Notes: generated by a model from the letters alone, not told the origin. Shown: positions 41,891 to 51,909, numbered from the stretch's first letter. The stretch: DNA of 64,000 nucleotides from Phytoseiulus persimilis (GCA_037576195.1 CM075103.1:16678001-16742000); one strand, 5' to 3'. Numbers and translations: made by a program.

Positions 41891-42510
41891 CCAACTTTGG
41901 AGGGGTGATTCCGAGACCAATCTGGCCATTACTTCCCAAGTCTGAAGGGGTGATTCCGGGACCAATCTGGCCATTATTTTCCAAGTGTGGAGGGGTGATC
42001 CCGACACCAATCTGACCATTACTTCCCAAGCCTGGAGGGGTGATTCCGAGACCAATCTGAGCATTACTCTCCAAGTCTTTTTTGTTTTCCGGCTGAACCT
42101 CTCAGCCAGCCCTCAAAAGTGTCGCGGAATCACCTTTCGGTATTGCTTCAGTGACACTCCCTATCGCCTCGCAAATCCCATTGCGGGCGGTGGGCTTGGG
42201 TCTTAAGATGGTTCAGATTTAATTCTGATATGAATTAAATCCTCTTTTTACCACATAAGAAATTTGTTGTCCCGGCCGGGGATCGAACCCGCGATTGCTA
42301 GCTTAGCGTGGCATCCAAGGCGTTGGTTTATGCCACACGGCCAACGAGCCGTTACTCTCCAAGTCTGGAGCGGTGATTCCGGGACCAATCTGGCCATTAC
42401 TTTCCAACTCTGGAGAGGTGATTCCGAGACCAATCTGAGCATTACTTTCCAAGTCTGGAGGGGTGATTCCGAGACCAATCTGACCATTACTTTTCAACTC
42501 TGAAACGGTG
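41891..42510 (-). repeat. Satellite array C, part 2, split by a SINE
   Basis: About 7-8 further 45-bp monomers on the minus strand (41,891-42,078 and 42,352-42,510) continue the array across the BEL insertion. They use the GGTCAG-type monomers. The array ends at about 42,510. Confidence 0.92.
42079..42351 (-). mobile_element. tRNA-derived SINE, copy 2, inside the satellite
   Basis: 273 bp, homologous over its full length to copy 1. It is flanked by a perfect 15-bp duplication of satellite sequence, TTACTCTCCAAGTCT (42,064-42,078 and 42,352-42,366). The minus strand has the tRNA-like head with B box GGGTTCGATCCC and an A-rich 3' end. Confidence 0.92.
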
Positions 42511-42699
42511 ATTCAGAGGCCAATCTGGTTTGCAGGCAAATCGGTTGACTGGAAATCTGTTATGGGCGACATGTATGGAAGACGAATCGGGAAGCCAGAC
42601 ATCTGTACACCCTGGCGGAAGGGAAAAATGAGGTTACTCCACAGGCACTTCTCCGAGGAAGTGAGCGATTTCACATTCAGAGAAAAAATACTAACATTC

Positions 42700-43747
42700 A
42701 CTGTTCTTCCTCTCGAGAAACTTCATGGTACCATCCACGAAGCAGCACCAAACTGTCCAGGGTCTTTAATCCAAGAGAGTTTCTGGTCTTTGAGCATACG
42801 AAGTTCATCACGCTGAAGTCTCTCTCTCTGGTATCACCGATGTTGGCGGAATTGTCAGCAGTCGGCGAGTGCAGATTCTCAGGAACCTCCCAAGGCCCTG
42901 ACCCGCCTCGTGCAGTTTCATCTCTCACAATCTTATCGTTCGTTGCTTCCGATTGAGATGGAGCTCGTAATCATAGAGAGCCAAAATTGTGCGGTCGCCA
43001 TGGGCGAGAGTTGCCTTCGACGAGCACAGGAGCTTCATGGCAGCCTTGAACGGCATCAGCACCTTCTGAATGTTCATGAGCTCGATCTTGGTCTGTTTGC
43101 CGAACGGTTCTTCATCGAACTCGTCGAGTAACAAGTTGATTGATGGCATGATCAGCAACGTTCTTTCGAGCTTTGAGATAGTTGAATACCAGCTAATTTC
43201 GGCATACAGCATTACTTGGAGGCTCTTGCCGTGCTGTTCTCGTGTGATTTCTCCCAGCCTGTCAAGTTTCGGGACAATCTGCTTGATTCCTGTTAGAACT
43301 TTCCTCAAGTTAGTGATGGCCGTTTTCACCGCTGCGAACTCCGGCTGTTCTCTGTCCCTCGCTGGAATCTCGTACCGAGACTAAGAGATGTCACTGGATA
43401 CTTGATCCGAGTTTTCCTCATCACTGCTTTGAATCTCAGTGATATCCCCAGGAAAGGCTCCGCCGTGACGACTCTCTCTATCCGTGTCTACTTGCATGAA
43501 TACAAGTTGAGTCAGGATTTCTTCGTTGTCGTTTTCGTCTTCAGATGACCAGGGATCATAGCTGTCTTCCAAGTTATCGTCCTCGCCACGGATCAAGATG
43601 TTGATGTGATGGGGCGATGCGCTTGGATCCGCCGATTTTTCGGGGACTTTCACGAGCGCGAGATGAAGCGCGTGCACGAGGCAAAGCTGTGATTTGAGGT
43701 TGAGCTCATTAGTTACGTTCTTCATCACGGCCGTGCCATCGGTCACT
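42700..43747 (-). pseudogene. hAT transposase fragment, broken
   Basis: Two minus-strand frames belong together. 43,747-43,381 has 'TDGTAVMKNVTNEL' and 'LCLVHALHLALVKV' (hAT D and C-x-H region), followed by an acidic insert. 43,380-42,925 has 'LQVMLYAEISWYSTISKLERTLLIMPSI', matching the hAT RW-NST-LER segment with the Arg-Trp degraded. Stops separate and end the frames. The first exon begins after TTTGCAG, immediately beside satellite array D. The C-terminal dimerisation part is absent. Confidence 0.65.
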
Positions 43748-43749
43748 GC

Positions 43750-44392
43750 AAATTTGGGAAGTAATGGTTAGATCGGTCCCGGAATCACCCCTCCAGACTT
43801 GGAAAGTAATGGCCAGATTGGTTTCGAAATCACCCCTCCAGAGTTGAAAAGAAATGGCCAGATTGGTCTCGAAATCACCCCTCCAGAGTTGAAAAGAAAT
43901 GGTCAGATGGATCCCGGAATCACCCCTCCAGACTTGGGAAGTAATGGTTAGATCGGTCCCGGAATCACCCCTCCAGACTTAGAAAGTAATGGCCAGATTG
44001 GTCTCGAAATCACCCCTTCAGAGTTGGAAAGTAATGGTCAGATAGGTCTCGGAATCAGCCCTCTAGAGTTGGGAAGTGATGGTCAGATTGGTCTCGGAAT
44101 CAGCCCTCTAGAGTTGGGAAGTGATGGTAAGATTGGTCTCGGAATAACCCCTTCAGAGTTGGAAAGTAATGGTCAGATTGGTCTCGGAATCACCCCTCCA
44201 GAGTTGGGAAGTAATGGTCAGATTGGTCTCGGAATCACCCCTCCAGAGTTGGAAAGTAATGGTCAGATTGGTCTCGGAATCACCCCTTCAGAGTTGGAAA
44301 GTAATGGTCAGATTGGTCTCGGAATCACCCCTCCAGAGTTGGAAAAAAATGGTCAGATTGGTCTCGGAATCACCCCTCCAGACTTGTAATCA
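43750..44392 (+). repeat. 45-bp satellite array D
   Basis: About 14 plus-strand monomers, mainly of the AATGGTCAG type (in place of AATGCTCAG), ending at CCAGACTTG 44,387. No leader and no tail are seen. The left end touches the 3' splice site of the hAT fragment, so the array may lie in what was an intron. Confidence 0.93.
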
Positions 44393-44625
44393 CAAACATG
44401 TTCTCGGTGGTCGCAGGGTTGGTTATCGTCATAGGATGGGCCAGATGGATTCGAGCGCGTTCGTAAACTCGCATGCCTGATCCGCCACTTGAACGGGAGG
44501 ATGGATCATACAGACCGACTACCGAGGAGATTTGAGATGAAGTTTCCTTCTTGTCAATCTCGCTCTTCCTAAACAATAAAAGGCACGTCTTTCCATTCAC
44601 ACCTCAGAATTTGAAGCTTCATTCA

Positions 44626-45489
44626 ACGATCAAGCGGAGAAAATCGATAATTTAGAACATCCCTTCTGTATCTCAGATACATCTTGTACGAGAGCAGCGA
44701 AACTACTTGGATCATATTTCCAGCTGACAAGCGCTTCGGAGTCGGGATGAGCAGAGGAATGACGACACGGCGTCGATCTCTGCGGTAGATGTTGGTCCGC
44801 ACAAACGACATCCGATAACAGTGATATCCACGGATATCCAATTCGAAGCGCCTGGGAGGCAAGCTCGATGAAATCGAATCGTTGCACATTTCCGGAATAG
44901 AACTCGAGGGAGTCGAAATAGGAACGGCTCCAGTTGTTACTGCATGTCCGATTGACTTTGGAGAAGTCAAACGCACGGTTGTAACTGTGGGAAAAGAAAT
45001 CCGAGATGTTATAGTAAGCAGCGGGTCCGAAGTAACAACACCCTCGGCAGTGGTCAAGGGAGACCGAGTGGTGCTTGTAGCTGATACCATGGGGACTACC
45101 GACGTAGGACGCGACGTTGTTGCCCACGAAGATGAAGTTATTGATGGAATGTTTTGAGTCGGCCCAGAATGAGAGCGTCGCCCGGTAGTCGTACGTTCGA
45201 ATACCAATGATGACTCGTCGTCACCAAAGAGCGGGAATACCTTGAAGTTGTGGAACTCGGTATCCGACGACGAGTCGTAGTGAACCGATACGTGGGCTTT
45301 GTGGGAGCAGGTGAGGTAGATTCCACAGATTTCGGAGTCGATGGGGTTATCATAGTCAAAATCGGGTATGGCGTTACAGTCGCTGTCGGTAGCCCGACCG
45401 ACTGCAGTCTCGTCGAGTTTCGTGAATGCATGACTTCGCGAACCATGCGCTCGGTGTTCGTGCGAACCGAGCTCAAGAAGAAAACTGTA
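44626..45489 (-). CDS. Hypothetical Ser/Thr/Pro-rich protein or exon
   Basis: A minus-strand frame of about 288 codons runs from a good acceptor (TTACTCTCCTACAG, exon start 45,489) to a stop at 44,626. The first 110 residues look like a folded domain ('DYDNPIDSEICGIYLTC', several Cys). The middle is Thr/Ser/Pro-rich and mucin-like. The end is basic and helical. A second frame over the same DNA is also Thr-rich, so the frame choice is uncertain. No family is recognised; a secreted or surface protein is possible. Confidence 0.35.
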
Positions 45490-46036
45490 GGAGAGTAACG
45501 GGAAATCGGGATCCGGCTTGCACGGAGATATGGTCAAGAAATGTAACGACGTCTGACACGTAGACCTGAATTCCTAGCACTACCGACGAAACGGATATCT
45601 ACTCCGACGAGAAAGGAAACACTCATGATCAAGCCGTTGGAGTTCCATTGTGCAGGGCGTGGATCAAGAGAAAGTCCTACTCGAAGCAAAGGATGCTTTG
45701 GAAGTGGCACTCCATAGAGTGCCACAGTACCGAAGATTGCCAAGTAGTGTCAAGACTCCAGCATCCTCTCCAGTTGAATCGAACCCGTCAGACACACTGT
45801 TCGTGAGCAAAAGAAGAACCAATCAATCAAATATCATTATACAGTTGAAATGTTTTTTCTTCCTTTTTCAGTCAGAATATCGAAAAAGATCCATGCCTCC
45901 GCATGTGTCTGTAAATGTCCCCAGACTCCGGGAGGCGCTTCTACGGAGGGCCACTGCAGGAACAGGTTGTTCCATCCTCAAGAGGAGACACCTTCGTGTC
46001 TCTCGGTACACACACACCAAAAAGCGCGAAGTGCGC

Positions 46037-46468
46037 TCACACGAAAATTGTCTTAGGTCGACACGTTCGCGAACAATCTCCTTCAGGACTTCCATGTGCG
46101 GGAGGCCATGGCGATGTGTGTCCAAACAAACAAAAAGGGAGGTCATGTACATGGCGATCTGAGGACAATGCGCCACGGAGGACGGTCGATGAAGTCAAGT
46201 AGTGTTTGGTTAACTCACCGACGATTGCCCAGACTACTCCGACTATCCCGGTCATGATGCCCACCGTCTGCCAGTGGGGTTCGGCACGATCCCCAAAGTT
46301 CTGGATCATCCGAATCGCTTTCCAAAACCGCTCGGACCAGCGGACGGCTGACGCGGTGTCCTCAGCCGGCGAAGCCATCTTTCGAAGTCTGGCGTACCTC
46401 GAGAGGATATCGTAGGATTCCCCAAAAACGAGTTTGGTAACTGAAAGCTCGTGAGCACCCCCTTTCAT
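46037..46468 (-). CDS. Locus Y: small two-exon membrane-protein candidate
   Basis: The ATG at 46,466-46,468 opens MKGGAHELS. Exon 1 ends at 46,219 with a consensus donor (GTCG|GTGAGT). A good acceptor (TTGTCCTCAG) starts exon 2 at 46,158; the intron would be 60 bp and in frame, so the unspliced frame is open too (143 codons, 123 when spliced). Residues 65-83 are hydrophobic ('TVGIMTGIVGVVWAIVG'), a probable single membrane segment. The 5' flank and start match locus X (22.0-23.6 kb), where the gene is broken. Function is unknown. Confidence 0.4.
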   Translation of the reverse strand: MKGGAHELSVTKLVFGESYDILSRYARLRKMASPAEDTASAVRWSERFWKAIRMIQNFGDRAEPHWQTVGIMTGIVGVVWAIVGELTKHYLTSSTVLRGALSSDRHVHDLPFCLFGHTSPWPPAHGSPEGDCSRTCRPKTIFV

Positions 46469-46625
46469 ATGCTTTCGTCGAGAGTTCGTCTCGAGAGATG
46501 GTCGTATGCCAGTTCAATCGGAAACAAACGCGACAGAGATGTCTCGACTGACATCAGCTTAGAGCTTCTCTAAAGAATTCGAACCATTGAACTGATACAG
46601 TATCTAGTGACGTCTCTGCAAAGTA
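46469..46625 (-). repeat. Upstream region shared with locus X
   Basis: Homologous to 23,224-23,262 and 23,439-23,580, without the 169-bp hairpin insertion. It gives the empty site for that insertion. Confidence 0.5.
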
Positions 46626-46639
46626 TTGCATGTGTAACA

Positions 46640-47040
46640 GGCCGATAGGGACCTATACCTGGATTCACTCAGGGAAGAGGGACAGTGCACTTATAGTTCA
46701 ACTTCTCTTTATTTTACTCCTTCCCGACCGGCTCCTCGATGGGCAGCCACGGTCCTTCACGCCGTTCACGGCTCTCTCTACTCTCTGCTTCTAGCTACTG
46801 GCGGCTTCTCTCGTCAACGCCGCTACCCTTTCCTATGTCGATCTGCCGGCATTGCCGCTTCCGACATGCATCTCCAAAGAACATTCTAGCCAGCTCTCCT
46901 CCAGGATCCAACTTGCTGTTTCATTCGACCATGCATCCTCCTGGCATATGCTAACCTGGAACTCTATGAGCCTAGCTAACCCTAGTAGAAATTACCTATC
47001 TGAATAATGACTCTAGTTGTGCGCGAGCGTACACTAATCT
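46640..47040. other. Unassigned; pyrimidine-rich
   Basis: No gene is recognised. CTCTTTATTTTACTCC near 46,706 and a CTCT-rich stretch suggest a non-coding or LTR-like segment, but no partner copy is found in the window. Confidence 0.3.
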
Positions 47041-47051
47041 AACACAATAGT

Positions 47052-47302
47052 TTTATTGTTGAATCCTTTCGATTGACGCGAAGCGGATTGTTCCCTCTCG
47101 GTAGAGCCGTATCATCGCTCGCCCGTCGATGTAGAAGCCGCACCCGGCTTGGACCGCTTCCCGGACCTCGACATCGGAGCTCAACGGCGTCCCTTCCCAA
47201 ATCGATTGCGTTTGGGCCGTCACGACCGAAATGCGCCCTCGAAATGCTGACGCTAGCTCCTCCGCTTGCTCCTGCACTTGTTCCTCCGGTGCCTCGTTCT
47301 CC
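47052..47302 (-). CDS. GC-rich ORF fragment with AATAAA at its stop
   Basis: The minus-strand frame runs in from the satellite junction at 47,302 and ends at TAA 47,055-47,053 ('DVEVREAVQAGCGFYIDGRAM', 'RLYREGTIRFASIERIQQ'). An AATAAA overlaps the stop (47,057-47,052). It looks like a genuine 3' exon or gene end, cut upstream by a satellite monomer. No family is recognised. Confidence 0.35.
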
Positions 47303-47360
47303 AGAGATGGGAAGTGATGGTCAGATTGGTCTCGGAATCACCCCTCTAGACTTGAAAAAG
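47303..47360 (+). repeat. Single 45-bp satellite monomer
   Basis: ATGGGAAGTGATGGTCAGATTGG and CTCGGAATCACCCCTCTAGA form one monomer of the GGTCAG type, isolated from the arrays and inserted at the edge of the ORF ending at 47,053. Confidence 0.85.
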
Positions 47361-48060
47361 TAGAAGTGTGGGGTGGCCGTTGTTCGTTTCACCCATCGCC
47401 GGATTCGGCTTTCACAAAGCATTTCGGGCGAAAGCAGTAGGTTCGTTCAGAGAAATTTGAGGCAGGTAGATCATTCTGTCCCGCTGAGTTGTTCGCGTGG
47501 AAACGTTGCAGGCTCTAGCGGAGCAGTGTTGATGGCTTCAGAGCGTGTCAGCAATGGAATATCGCTTGTCGGATAGATGCATTCGATTATTGATATCTGT
47601 GGAGATGAGAATGTTTCGCGATCGTGGCGGCCGAAGGTAGAGGAGACAGTTTTAGTGGGTGCAAGCCCCACATTGGCCAGGAACGCGCAAGGATTCCTCG
47701 TGCGTGCACAGTCACTCCGAACTTCTCTATGAATATGAGGGAGAGAAAAATAAGATCATCGAATGCAGCGCGTCGAGGGTCGACATCGTTGCTCAAAAAC
47801 GATTGCCGCCAAGATGTGGGACTGCGTCGTGCAGGATAGGGTCCGCCCTCGGGCTGAAGGGTTCGGACTCCAGGAGCTAAGGGGCTCCCCAACCTGTCAT
47901 GTCGAACTAGGCACGTGCCCCCGATTACTTTGAGCCTTCCTCCTCTCCACCCATTTTATGCCTTCGCTGGCTCGCTGCCTATGCCCTATGCACTGGCCTG
48001 TTCGGCCCCCGCACTCTACACAGCCTAAGAAAGCGCCTTTTTCTCTGCGGTAGCCGAACA
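47361..48060. other. Unassigned stretch
   Basis: A plus frame at about 47,650-47,880 ('LLYEYEGEKNKIIECSASRV') is open for 73 codons without a family signal. The rest shows nothing. Confidence 0.3.
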
Positions 48061-48062
48061 GA

Positions 48063-48590
48063 CTAGTACCGATCGAAGGTTACCAAGCTCTGAGGCGTCC
48101 TCTTCGTCATTATTATCCATCCCAACCATGTGCCAAGCATCCTCGTTACCGAACTAATGGTAAAAAGGACCACTATGAATGTTTCTTTCAAATTGTCTCC
48201 CAGCTTTCGCACAGTTGATGCTGCGTCCGTGGATATGCCCGATTGTACGTTTTCCAATTTCAAGCCATATTGACCGAGGGAATCTACCAAAATCGCTTGC
48301 AAATCCGTGGCATTCGCGCGTTCGGTCACCGGAGATGTGATCACACCGTGTTGCCGAATTCCGGAGTATCTTCGGAGCTGTGCAGAGCACACCCGGGAGC
48401 AAACCTATAATTCAAAAGAGCACTCGATTCAGGCACGCTCCAGATGTTCAGATTCCTGGCCCGAAATCGTTTCCGCTGATGTGTCCACTCATCGGCTGTC
48501 AACGTGAACATGGCTCCGCTATTCTTCATCGCAGCGAGGCCATCGACGAGCAGTTTTTCGTTCGCCTGCAAGGAGCGCCGTTGAACCCGT
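48063..48590 (-). pseudogene. hAT transposase fragment (N-terminal half of core)
   Basis: The minus strand gives 'LVDGLAAMKNSGAMFTLTADEWTHQRKRF' as two parts, then after a frame change 'DLQAILVDSLGQYGLKLENVQSGISTDAASTVRKLG'. The order matches exons 4-5 of the BED/hAT gene at 11 kb ('KADEWTCRRKRF', 'LTTDGAKPMLKLG'). It is truncated on both sides and abuts a plus-strand BEL relic. Confidence 0.65.
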
Positions 48591-49405
48591 TCACCCACCG
48601 AGCGACAGAGTTTCTATTGACTCTCAGGAAATTCATCAACAGACACCCGGCAGTCCAAAGAATCATTTCAGACGACGCAGCAATCTTCAAGAGAGCCGAA
48701 AAAGAACTCGAATTCGCGTACCAAAATATCAAATCCGAGAAGGTTCAGGAGCTTTTGGCCAAGTCTCAGATCCAGTGGGAATTCATCACCGATCGAGCTC
48801 CCCAGCAAGGAGCCTGGTGGGAAAGAATCGTACAACTGGTAAAACGCCCACTGCGCAAGGTCTTGGGTACCAACGTCCCAAGATTCAGAGAGCTAGAGTC
48901 CATCCTATCGGAGATCGAGCTCTGCATCAACTTAAGACCAATCTCACCGACGACGTCGAAGGACTGCGAAGTAAGGGCAATCTGCCCGGCAGACATCCTC
49001 GATGGGTACCACGCCAACTAAAGATTTCCAGACACTTCGGTCGTGGCAATGCCAGAAGTCGGCAACGATACGCCAATCCTGCTCACCAAGGCGTGGCAGA
49101 GGCAAGAATCAATGATGCAAGCCTTCTGGAAACGATTCCGGGGCGAATACTTGGCCCAGCTAAGAAGCGCACACGAGATCAAACCGAAATCATCTCATTC
49201 TCTATGTGTCGGAGACATCTGCCTGCTGGCCGACCCAAGCCCATCACGAGGTTTCTGGCCCTCGTGCAGAATCGTCAATTTATTCGGCGGAGAAAGAACA
49301 GACCTGAGGCAACGCTCTTGCATGGTCAAACTAGGGAATGGCAAAGTCGCCAAGCGACCCATATCTATGATACATCCGCTAGGTATTTGTGGAAACAATC
49401 AATAA
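48584..49405 (+). pseudogene. BEL/Pao integrase, relic 5
   Basis: The frame contains 'HPAVQRIISDDAAIFKRAEKEL' (Asp region), 'APQQGAWWERIVQLVKRPLRK' (Glu), 'LESILSEIELCINLRPIS', then a single in-frame TAA at 49,019, then 'RQESMMQAFWKRFRGEYLAQLRSAH' and 'GERTDLRQRSC'. It ends at 49,405. The upstream core and all of pol before it are missing. It is distinct in sequence from relics 2-4. Confidence 0.85.
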
Positions 49406-49451
49406 ATGCCTAGCCATCAACGAAACGCCTCGCTCGAAACAACACTTGTCG

Positions 49452-49996
49452 TTTATTCGGAACATTCATACACCCAGCGGCCGTTACATAAGTTCGGCCC
49501 TGAAAAGGGCCTTTTGGTTTTCAGCGCGCATTCCGCTCTCGGCGTGCGCGTCGCAGTAGGGAGCCGCGAAGATTGTAATGCAGGTCACGATATGGCCGTT
49601 TCTCGGCCTCCGACATGCGGGTCCACATGGCGACGGCGAAGTTGTGGAGATCGGCTCCGGGCACGCGCCTCGCCATGGGCACATCTTTCTGGAGTTCCTC
49701 CTTGAAGTGGTCCAGTGGGGCGGCGGTACTTCGGTGGCGGTCGCCAGGGGCACATGCGTGAGTGGTTGTGGCGGCGGTGCTTCAGTAGCGGGAGCCATCG
49801 GCACATACACGAGCGGCTGCGGCGGCGGTTCACTGGCGGTTGGTGCCATAGGCACGGGAGCAGCACTGGAGGTTCCTGGTGCGTCGGAAGCCTGGCCACC
49901 GGTTGGAGCGACGTAAAAATTCTGTACCACACCGTGGCGGACCAGTGTGGCAAGATCAATGACGCCTTGGATGCGTACGGCGGGAAAATCGCCCAT
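49452..49996 (-). CDS. Antisense Pro/Ala-rich ORF downstream of BEL relic 5
   Basis: A minus-strand frame of 170 codons (49,996-49,484) begins 'MGDFPAVRIQGVIDLATLVR' and has imperfect repeats ('VPMAPATEAPPPQPL', 'VPLATATEVPPP'). A second minus frame after 49,725 has 'FKEELQKDVPMARR' and 'MWTRMSEAEKRPYRDL', which recalls an HMG box and suggests a frameshift between the two. An AATAAA lies at 49,457-49,452, 27 bp past the stop. Position and orientation match the antisense ORF of the BEL element at 40.9 kb, but the sequences are not similar. Confidence 0.4.
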
Positions 49997-49999
49997 CTG

Positions 50000-50540
50000 C
50001 AGGAGAAGAAAGCACGATAGGAAAGAGGAATCCAGGAATTGACGATGTCGGATTGTGCATAGGAAACTCGGTCGGGCTACAGCGAGAAGGGCAACTTACA
50101 TTGAATTTGTTGGCTCGCCTGCGATAGGTTGGGAGGAACTGCCTGTCGGCTCGGAGGCTCGAACAGGAGTGATTCTAGAATGTGGTCTTCAAGACCTCGG
50201 CACATTTTCGAAGGAAGGACTTGACTCTCTCCAAGAAGTATCAAGTTGATTTCTAGGAAGTTCGGTCGGAGTCGTTGGCACGAATCAAATTACCAAGCGT
50301 CGAAGATCCAGCGGAGAGCCTAGAGAATCTACACTCTTTTCTAGCGATGCCAGATCTAGCAGGAGTCTCCGTACGTCATTTCGGGTTCACATTTTTCGAG
50401 TGCAACGCAAAGTACCTGTGTCGGACTGTGGTGCATCCGCCTCACTCCGATATATATACATTTTATTTCGAAAGCGTAATTACGTTCCCCAGTAGTGTCT
50501 AGGAACTCTCATCATTTCATTCTAAAAGTTCAGGGGGAGA
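50000..50540. other. Unassigned, between antisense ORF and LTR candidate
   Basis: No gene signal. It probably belongs to the 3' region of BEL relic 5. Confidence 0.3.
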
Positions 50541-50906
50541 ATGTCGCGTGCACTTTGCACGTTCTCCATTTGCTAGGTAGTTTCCGCGTTACACCGCAAG
50601 GTGTCGCGGGTGAGCGCTCCATCGCTGCCGGGATTCCCCGGAAGAGAGTGACGTCAACCGCACTCGCGGTGCGGATTGTCGACTCCAAGTTCTCGATGAG
50701 TGCCACCAATGTAAGTCCTATCATCCATAAATTAGTGTCTATGACCATCGTTGTCATTTCCAAAGATGTACCCACGGCGGTATACCTCGCTTGGCACCCA
50801 GACAGGTCTAAAGGACTGCTGACGTCAGAGGTCGCCTCGTGTAAGCACGCACCTCTCGACGGTGTGCAACGAGGTGCCCGGCGCGGCCAGCAGTACAGTT
50901 GCAACA
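50525..50906 (+). repeat. Candidate polypurine tract and 3' LTR start of BEL relic 5
   Basis: AAAGTTCAGGGGGAGAA (50,525-50,540) is a good polypurine tract, followed directly by TGTCGCGTGCAC. An end is uncertain; a CA lies near 50,906 (TTGCAACA). No second copy or TSD is found in the window. Confidence 0.35.
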
Positions 50907-51064
50907 AGTGTGTGTAAGACGCGGACTGCGTAGGAACTATCCGTTCCCGCCTCAAGCCAGGCCACGCATCTATCTTTCGAGCCTAGCTCGGAAATCCTGT
51001 CTGGTTGCTCATAGCTTGGAGGCCAAGTGGGGAGTCGACACCCGTACCGTCTTTTCCATAGAAG

Positions 51065-51391
51065 CATGCAACACAGTTTGCTTCTGAAAGCGTTAGGAGC
51101 ATCAGCAGACGAGACTACGAGCACTGTGGAAACAGTCCAGGGGGGAGTACCTATCATATCTGCGCTCCGCGCACATTCGGCCTCCGGAGATCCGCAGACC
51201 GATAGAATTAGGCCATGTGTGCCTCCTTAGGGACCCAAGTTCTTCGTGGGCGCACTGGCTGTTGTGTCGCGCTCTCGGTCATTCCGGCGGGGAGAGAACG
51301 GATCGACGCAAGCGATCCTGTCTAATCAAGACGGCCACAGACCAAACTCTAAACCGACCAATACAACTGCTGTTCCCTCCTGAGGTCTAGT
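51065..51391 (+). pseudogene. BEL/Pao integrase C-terminus, relic 4
   Basis: About 325 bp match the C-terminal domain of relic 2 ('YLSYLRSAHIRPPE'-like frames, 'GERTDRRKRSCLIKTATDQ', ending 'RPIQLLFPPEV' and TAG at 51,388-51,390). Frameshifts are present in the first half. It is followed by a GC-rich block and an LTR candidate in the same order as relic 2. Confidence 0.75.
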
Positions 51392-51489
51392 CGATCGAAT
51401 ACTGAAGCGCGAGGCGGCATCACCTCGCTCGTGGAATGAAAAGGCGATAGTTCAACAAAAAATGTGTAACAAGAAGGAAAATTTGTTCA

Positions 51490-51909
51490 TCACACGCCGG
51501 GGCGGTTGGCGAGGTCGGGGTGGCGGGGCGCCCGCTCGGCGGCCCGCTGGACGGGCCCGCCTCCAAAAGTGCCACGAGCGAGTCGCGTGCGGCGTTCACG
51601 CGGGCCGGGGAACCTTGCAGGGGCTCCGGGTTCCGCGGCGACGCAGAATGGGCGCCGTTGGTCGATCGTAGTGGTGTCCCAAACGGTGCGCGCCGAAGCC
51701 CGCAATCGGCAGTAAGATGTGCCAGCGAAGTGGCCGGAGACACCAAACGACACCACAAACAGTCCTGAAGGACTTCGCTCGGAAAGCCCGAAGACATCGT
51801 TAGTCCAAATGGGTTTCTTGGAGGATGATTTTGGCAAGTCCGAGAAAGCCAGAGTTTCGATGCATGAGAGAGGGAAGATGTCGGAATCGACATGATTTCC
51901 GTTGATCAA
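51490..51909 (-). CDS. Antisense GC-rich ORF downstream of BEL relic 4
   Basis: A 139-codon minus frame ('DVFGLSERSPSGLFVVSFGV' and an Arg/Pro-rich end). It occupies the same place, between pol stop and LTR candidate, as the antisense ORFs at 40.9 and 49.5 kb. No AATAAA follows. No family is recognised, and the high GC makes chance open frames more likely. Confidence 0.25.
   Translation of the reverse strand: MINGNHVDSDIFPLSCIETLAFSDLPKSSSKKPIWTNDVFGLSERSPSGLFVVSFGVSGHFAGTSYCRLRASARTVWDTTTIDQRRPFCVAAEPGAPARFPGPRERRTRLARGTFGGGPVQRAAERAPRHPDLANRPGV

Noticed and set aside
42270-42351. A tRNA gene on the minus strand
   Set aside because: The head has A- and B-box-like motifs, but it is the 5' part of a 273-bp SINE with A-rich tail and 15-bp duplications; the second copy at 23.95-24.03 kb confirms this.
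25074-44392. CRISPR-like direct repeats
   Set aside because: Monomers are contiguous without unique spacers, and the context is eukaryotic; this is satellite DNA.
44882-45157. Plus-strand Val-rich frame opposite the Ser/Thr-rich ORF
   Set aside because: It is the reverse complement of a Thr/Ser-rich repetitive coding stretch, which naturally gives Val/Gly-rich frames; no start context or splice signals support it.
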